Shown: positions 58,518 to 64,000 of the stretch, piece by piece | Layout: each line of letters starts with the position of its first letter | Numbering within the stretch: the stretch's first letter is position 1 | Source: Pisolithus tinctorius | Lineage: Eukaryota > Basidiomycota > Agaricomycetes > Boletales > Pisolithaceae | Length of the DNA: 64,000 bases | Direction: 5' to 3' | NCBI GenBank assembly: GCA_024663395.1 | Contig: JANFAH010000011.1 | Location: forward strand, 434,001 to 498,000 | Translations under genes and position numbers: made by a program | Notes under the pieces: generated by a model | Database searches by the model: none | What the model saw: only the letters and a program-made list of their open reading frames with translations | Told to the model about the DNA's origin: nothing

Positions 58518-58520
58518 CCA

Positions 58521-59545
58521 CCCAGCTGGACTTGTTGAGTGACATCAAAAGCATCATTTGCAATGTAATGGAGTTTAAGGCCTTTGACAGTACTTTGAAG
58601 TTTCCCTGATGGGTGGATCCTCATTAGGGACAACATAGTCCAGTAAGCATCAATGGCATCTGCTCCATCACAGATCCAGTCAGAATACTGTGACTTGTGA
58701 AAGTCCCCAGCCTGCAATTGATTTGCTACTTCAGAATATGTTGCTCCTGGTAGTTAGGTAAATGGATTTTCCCACAGTTACTGAAGATTTCAGAGGACTC
58801 ACTACAGTGAGAATTCCACCCTGCAGGCAAATTATCTTCTGTTCTCCTGGTATAGATATCATAGGAGATTCCATAAGAACCTGGTGGCTGGTGCATAAGC
58901 ACCCTGTGAGTATGAAAGGGGATCACAGGGTTTCCATGGGCATCTATCTTTGCTACATCACAAGGACAATGTCCTTCAGTCTTATATACCTGTACTGGGA
59001 TCTATTTACCTAAGGCCATCATCAGTTTGCATCATGTGGACAGATGCACAGTGGTGTACTAGATCCAAATTGAATGTTGGAGCATGGTGTGTGCTGCAAC
59101 AACATTCAATTTGGATCTAGTGGGGCATTTACATAAGGCTGATCAGTGGTGAGAATGTGACTTGAAGTGCTCTGCTTTCACAACTTGGATCCACTGCCAC
59201 ACCCCCAATGCCACCAAGGATCAGTCCTTATGGCCAGCAGTCTGATCTGATGCAAGTCATGCCAGTGCCATTACTCAGGCTATAGTACATCACCATGACA
59301 GTTGAATCACTGATGTAAATACCAACTTCCACTGTCACAGTCTGCAGGCCCCTGGCTCAGGCTGCAGCTGAGTGACTCTTGGGTTGGTGCTGGCCCAGAC
59401 TCAGATCCCCTCCTGGACTCCCTTCACCAGTGAGCCTTCCTATTATCTGGAAATTACTGGTAGTGAGTTTTTAAGTTCTAGAAAATGACTCCAAGTCATT
59501 CTGTTATCTCCAAACCACACCTCCAAGTCCCTTCATGCTTTCCAG
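58521..59545. other. CpG-poor region right of the CACTA-like element
   Basis: No gene recognised. It contains the perfect hairpin at 59058-59121. Confidence 0.35.
59058..59121. repeat. Perfect 22-bp inverted repeat with 20-bp loop
   Basis: ACTAGATCCAAATTGAATGT and two more bases at 59058-59079 are exactly mirrored at 59100-59121. It may be the remains of a miniature inverted-repeat element. Confidence 0.85.
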
Positions 59546-60430
59546 ATGAAATTGAATGTTACATCTTCCTTCTTGCAGCCACCAACTCTGAGTCACTGGC
59601 AGCTGGGCAGCCCTTCCCAGCAGCTGCACACTGCTGCTGCCATCACTACCTCCTTGTTGCAAAGTGCATGCACCATTGGTAAGTACAGGCATTGCCAAGC
59701 CTGGTTTGGGCCTGTGTCAGTGTTCTACTGACTGACTACTCCAATCTGATCCAGGTTAGAACCAATGTTATACAAGGTCATTGACCTTTACCATCAGAAA
59801 ACTGCTGGGCTGTTCATATCATCACTATGATTTTGGCCTGATTTTGCTAAGACAGCAGTCAAGGTGCTGCATCTTCACCCTGCGATTCACCATGCACAGG
59901 GAGTGGAGATCCTTCAACTGTGCCAAGGACTGCAAGAACTGAGCCTCCAAATTGTTGTTAATTTACCCTGTGACCAGAATCCTCTGTATGAGCCACTCAG
60001 TGCTCTCCAGCTGAAGACATTATCCATGGACCTTGCATCCAGTTTCTATGGTCCCACCATTTTTGTTCCTGACCTTCATCTTTTGTGCCATATTGAGCAC
60101 CTTCACCTGACAAACACCTGGGTGGCAAGGCATGGTCTTTTTATCAGCCTTCAAGAGCTACATCAACTGTCCCATCTCTCTTTTCATGTCCATCCCCCTG
60201 GGCAAGAGTCAATAGACACAGAAATAATCTTGGAGGTCCTGAGACAGTTTTCGAGGCTTTGTGTGGTGATTTTGTGGTGGATGGAGTACCAGGAAAGCCA
60301 GGAGATCTATAACCACCTGGATAAACATGACCTCACAGATCACAGAATCATTGTATTCAATGCAATGCACTTTGTTGAATGTGCAACACCTGTAAACAGC
60401 TTCTGGGGACTAGCAGAGTCCATTGTTTGA
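59546..60430 (+). pseudogene. F-box/LRR-like protein remnant
   Basis: The main open part (59864-60430, 188 residues) has leucine-rich segments such as L-K-T-L-S-M-D-L, I-E-H-L-H-L-T-N-T-W and L-H-Q-L-S-H-L-S-F. It ends R-I-I-V-F-N-A-M-H-F with a later F-W-G-L-A-E-S-I-V, close to the usual end of basidiomycete F-box-like proteins. An F-box-like stretch, D-E-I-E-C-Y-I-F-L-L-A, lies upstream near 59540-59575 in another frame. The intervening sequence has stops, so this is either a gene with introns I cannot place or a decayed copy. Context favours decay. Confidence 0.4.
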
Positions 60431-60662
60431 TGGTGGGAGGCTAATCACAGTATGTTGATGGTGTTAGTACTAGTTGACATGGGTCTTGATGCTGTTTGAA
60501 TATGGTAGTTGGACCCATTGATGTACCCAGTGACACAATGTTTCCCAGTTTACCACTGTGACAGACAAGTTACTGTAACCTGGCCTTGTTTGCTAGGATG
60601 ATTTCTGCAAAATCAAAATTGGACTGAGTGTTTCATTGAAATCTAGGTGCACTGGCAACTGG

Positions 60663-60860
60663 GTGATCAATGCTTCAGGCCACCCCTCACTCAGCACATG
60701 TTCTTTGCTTATGCCAAAATCTGGGTGATAGTCAAAGGTAATAAAAGTCACAGCACACTTGAGGATCAATGGTTCAGGTCACCCTCACTCAGCATATGTT
60801 CTTTGCCTACACTGAAATCTGGATAATAGTCAAAGGTAATAAAAGTCACAGCACACTTGC
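60663..60860 (+). repeat. Tandem duplication, unit about 100 bp
   Basis: The segment with GATCAATG(C/G)TTCAGG and AATAAAAGTCACAGCACACTTG occurs twice in direct order, starting near 60665 and 60764, with about 10 percent difference by eye. Confidence 0.8.
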
Positions 60861-62708
60861 CAGTGAGTCTTGATCATTCCACCTCCAAAGATTGGCCAGA
60901 ATGTTTACAACACCACATTGTCAACAGAGCCTTCTCCATTTGGATAGTGAACTGCCTTTCTAACATTCTCCTACTAGGCTAAGGAGCAGCCCAAGTCACC
61001 CTGGCATTTGTGCAACTCTTGTTTTTTCATGTCATGAGGTATTCCATCATTAGCCTGAGTGCTCCAAGACATCCCAGGCTATCTCAAGTTCAAGAATTGT
61101 ATAAGTTCAATTTGGCCAGGGACCATCACAGCCTGAGGTGAGTGATTGGGCCTTCCAGTCAGGCGATGTCCCACCTCCAGCCCTGTCAAATTGTTGATGG
61201 ACTCTGGGCCCTCCATCATCATGCAAGCACTCACATTTTCACATTGACAGTTGCAGTGTAGTTCATGCTCAGGATGTATGTCCTGGTGGAAGTCATTGAT
61301 CATTCACCAACTTCTGTCATACTTTGGTGGACTAATGCTCATACACAGGCCTGGACCTTTGCTGACTATGATGTTAAGTCTCTACCATTCTGACCATGAT
61401 CACTGACACTGAGAAGTATGCTCATGTAGATAAGGCACACTGGCAGGAATTCAATGAGGAAGCAAACCAGGGTGAGTTAGTTCAAGTTTGCATGGGCATG
61501 GCAAAGAGTAAGTATTTTCTGCATGATGCCTCTCTCTACTACATTAACTAACTCAATGCTGCTGAGAAGGAGGAGTCCAAACTTGTTGGTGGACTTTGTG
61601 AATTGGCCCCGAAAGGACTCACTGGCAACACCAGTTGTAGCAGTGCTGTCACTGGGCAAATCAAGGACAAGATCAGTGAGACTCACTGGCAAGCCTCTGT
61701 CATTAGGTTTTTTCCAGAAGGTCTACTAACAAGAAGTACACAGCATTGAGAACATATCTTCCTTGGAGTTGACACAAGGCTCTGAGGGGCAGATGGAAGG
61801 TGTAAATTGCCTTCTGCATATCTCAGACATTTCCAGCACATGCCTGGTGATCATCCACATCCCTTTCACCTTTTTGCATTACATCTGAGTCCACAAACAC
61901 ACACACATCACACTAGACTCATAAAAAGCAAGACCACCCTACCCTCCCACCTCTCCCCCCATCATGGCCTGCTTGCACATACATACCCTGTCCACTCCCT
62001 CCAGCTTGTACTCCCTAGCTAAGCATGCCCTTCATTGATGCTTGGGCTACTACATCTGAGATGTGTAATGTGTAAGTATCCATGATCTGTAGTGTTGGTG
62101 CACTTGCCTGTCATTCTGCACTTTTAACCCCATCTCATGCCCCCCCCCTCCCCACACACACAACAGCAGCAGCATCATATAGCCTGCAGGGTATGTGTAC
62201 TAAAGATGAGTCCCTGGTGTGAGGAAATGCTGGGAACTATACTTGGCATTGTCATTTCAAGTTGAGTGACTTGGACTTGGAGTTATGTATCACATTTGCA
62301 GTTGATCCCATGTTCTTGCCCTTTTGTTGGTTGTCACATCCACACTCATGCCAGTGACAATCATGGTGCAGCAAACTGTAAATACTAGTAGTAATCTTGC
62401 CAATGTTAGCAGGCTATCTGAGTCATTAACTTACTGAAGTTCTTCCAAAGAAGTTTGTTGTGCCATTACATAATAGCTGTTAGCTCAATAAGCCCTTGTG
62501 AAGTTCTGTACTACACCCACCAATGTTCAATGAGGGTGGATACTTTCAACTATGTGGTACTATCATGATCCACTTAGTCTTGGTTTCAGGGAAGGGACTC
62601 TGACAGACTTGGCACTGCCAGCAGGTCAGAGTAAGAGTGGAGTGTACTTAGATTCCCACCACCTTCCAAAAACAGCTGGCACCAAGCACATAGTGTAGTC
62701 ACACTTAG
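60861..62708. other. CpG-poor region before the terminal satellite
   Basis: No gene recognised. Short frames (61079-61303 minus, 61523-61729 plus, 61807-62022 plus) match nothing known to me. Confidence 0.35.
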
Positions 62709-64000
62709 TCACAACACATGGGCAGCCTGTGCGCCAAAACACCAACACTTATATAGACCCCAAGATGGGCCCACCTATAATAGATTAGCTGCTACACATG
62801 GACAGGCCCAAGGGACTAAAGTGAGAGCAACATATGTACGGGCCTGTAAGTGCATTACCACAACATATGGGAGGGCCTGTGGTGGGTAAGGGTGCTGAAA
62901 CATTTAGATGGGCCTGTGACCAATTAAGTATACTGAGCTGCTGTAAGACATGGACAGGCCCATCCTGGTAGGTTACACCCCTGTCTCAACATTAAGGTGG
63001 GCCCACCTATCATAACATGGAGAGGGTCACAGCATAAGGACAGGCCTGTCTATGATTAGAATACAAAGTTGGCAACATATGGACAGGCCCAGGAGTAATA
63101 TCATTTATGGTGTCACAACATCTAGACAGGCCCATTCATAATAAGCTGTACCTCTGTCACAACATAAAGACAGGCCCATCAGTAATGTTGTTTCATAATG
63201 TCACAACATATGGATGGGCCTGTCGACAGTAAGATGTACTGCTGTTGAAACATAAAGACAGGCCCGTCACAAGTATCTTTTAATAGAGTCACAATGTAAG
63301 GTTGGGCCTGTCAGTAGTATTATGCAACATATGGACGGGCCTGTCCACAGTATGGTGTACCTCTGACGAAACATAAAGACAGGCCTGTCAGTAATCTCAT
63401 GTATAGCATCACAACATATGGATGGGCCCATCAGTAGTATTATTTATATCATCACAACTATGGGTGGGCCCGGCCCCAGTAAGATGTACCCTGTCAAAAC
63501 ATAAAGGCAGGCCCATCACTAATATCATTTAATAGAGTCACAGCATATGGATGGGCCCTTCAGTAGTATTATTTATATCGTCACAACATATGGGCAGGCC
63601 CAGCCCCAGTAAGATGTACCCTGTTGAAACATAAAGGCAGGCCCATCACTAATATCATTTAATAGAGTCACAACATATGGATGGGCCCTTCAATAGTATT
63701 ATTTATATTGTCACAACATATGGACAGGCCCTTCAGTAGTATTATTTATATTGTCACAGCATATGGACAGGCCCATCCATAGTAAGATGTACTTCGGACG
63801 AAACATAAAGACAGGCCCATCAGTAATCTCATGTATAGCATCACAACATATGGACGGGCCCTTCAGTAGTATTATTTATATCATCACAACATATGGGCGG
63901 GCCCAGCCCCAGTAAGATGTACCCTGTCGAAACATAAAGATGGGCCCGTCACTAGTATCATTTAATAGAGTCACAACATATGGATGGGCCCTTCAGTAAT
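62709..64000 (+). repeat. Satellite with 43-44 bp monomer and 130-bp higher-order period
   Basis: Monomers contain ACAACATATGGxxxGGCCC or AAACATAAAGxxxGGCCC. From about 63200 three monomer types repeat in order, so that type 1 returns every 130 bp (63541 to 63671; 63842 to 63972). The first copies (62709-63100) are more diverged, and the array runs off the window end. GGGCCC and CATATG palindromes recur in almost every monomer. It is not a telomere repeat. Confidence 0.9.

Noticed and set aside
21385..64000. Classic ascomycete-type RIP as the cause of decay
   Set aside because: RIP favours CpA; here changes are confined to CpG with no obvious fixed preceding base, which fits CpG methylation and deamination better.
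62709..64000. Telomere or CRISPR-like array at the window end
   Set aside because: Monomers are not TTAGGG-like, and variable spacers between constant repeats are absent; it is an ordinary satellite with higher-order structure.

Overview
The window is chromosomal DNA of a filamentous basidiomycete, most likely an Agaricomycete. Its genes carry many 48-80 bp GT-AG introns with CTAAC-like branch sites. Several of its families are typical of mushroom-forming fungi: GRDP-like, DUF6533, DUF6698, TET/JBP dioxygenases, chromodomain Ty3/Gypsy elements and PIF/Harbinger elements. I saw no rRNA, tRNA or CRISPR array.

Left part (1 to about 21.7 kb): gene-rich DNA with ordinary CpG content. In order it holds a broken copy of an unrecognised gene; a 2.96-kb foldback element (two nearly identical 1.33-kb arms around a 294-bp spacer, with an 8-bp target-site duplication); an allantoate-permease-type MFS transporter; a small Aim19-like mitochondrial membrane protein; a GRDP-like (DUF1399) protein with a coding minisatellite; VPS41 on the minus strand; a class I histone deacetylase (Rpd3 type) transcribed divergently from VPS41 across 191 bp; and a DUF6533 seven-helix membrane protein.

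Right part (about 21.7 to 64 kb): transposon and satellite DNA in nested layers. Most of it is visibly poor in CpG. A decayed pogo-like transposase is split by a complete chromovirus (Gypsy-1, 23487-31526, duplication GGTTG). A degenerate 205-225 bp tandem repeat, a decayed TET/JBP-like oxygenase and other debris follow. A second complete copy of the chromovirus family (Gypsy-2, 39425-47368, minus strand, duplication CCATG) comes next, then a DUF6698 gene. A CACTA-like element (51798-58517) with 550-bp terminal inverted repeats is split by an intact PIF/Harbinger element (52157-55350, duplication TGA) carrying its Myb/SANT and DDE genes. An F-box/LRR-like remnant follows, and from about 62.7 kb to the end lies a satellite with a 43-44 bp monomer and a 130-bp higher-order period.

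Most interesting are the two Gypsy copies. Each has a self-complementary primer-binding site that pairs with the predicted 5' end of its own mRNA. Each has a textbook -1 frameshift signal between gag and pol (A AAA AAU, 8-nt spacer, 9-bp stem). Each also carries, between pol and the 3' LTR, a spliced antisense gene for a coiled-coil protein with a six-cysteine cluster. That antisense gene is open in both copies although gag or pol is broken. By hand alignment, all 34 differences between paired LTRs are CpG transitions, and the premature stops I could examine are CGA to TGA. This is the footprint expected of cytosine methylation and deamination, and a decayed TET/JBP-type 5-methylcytosine dioxygenase lies between the two elements.
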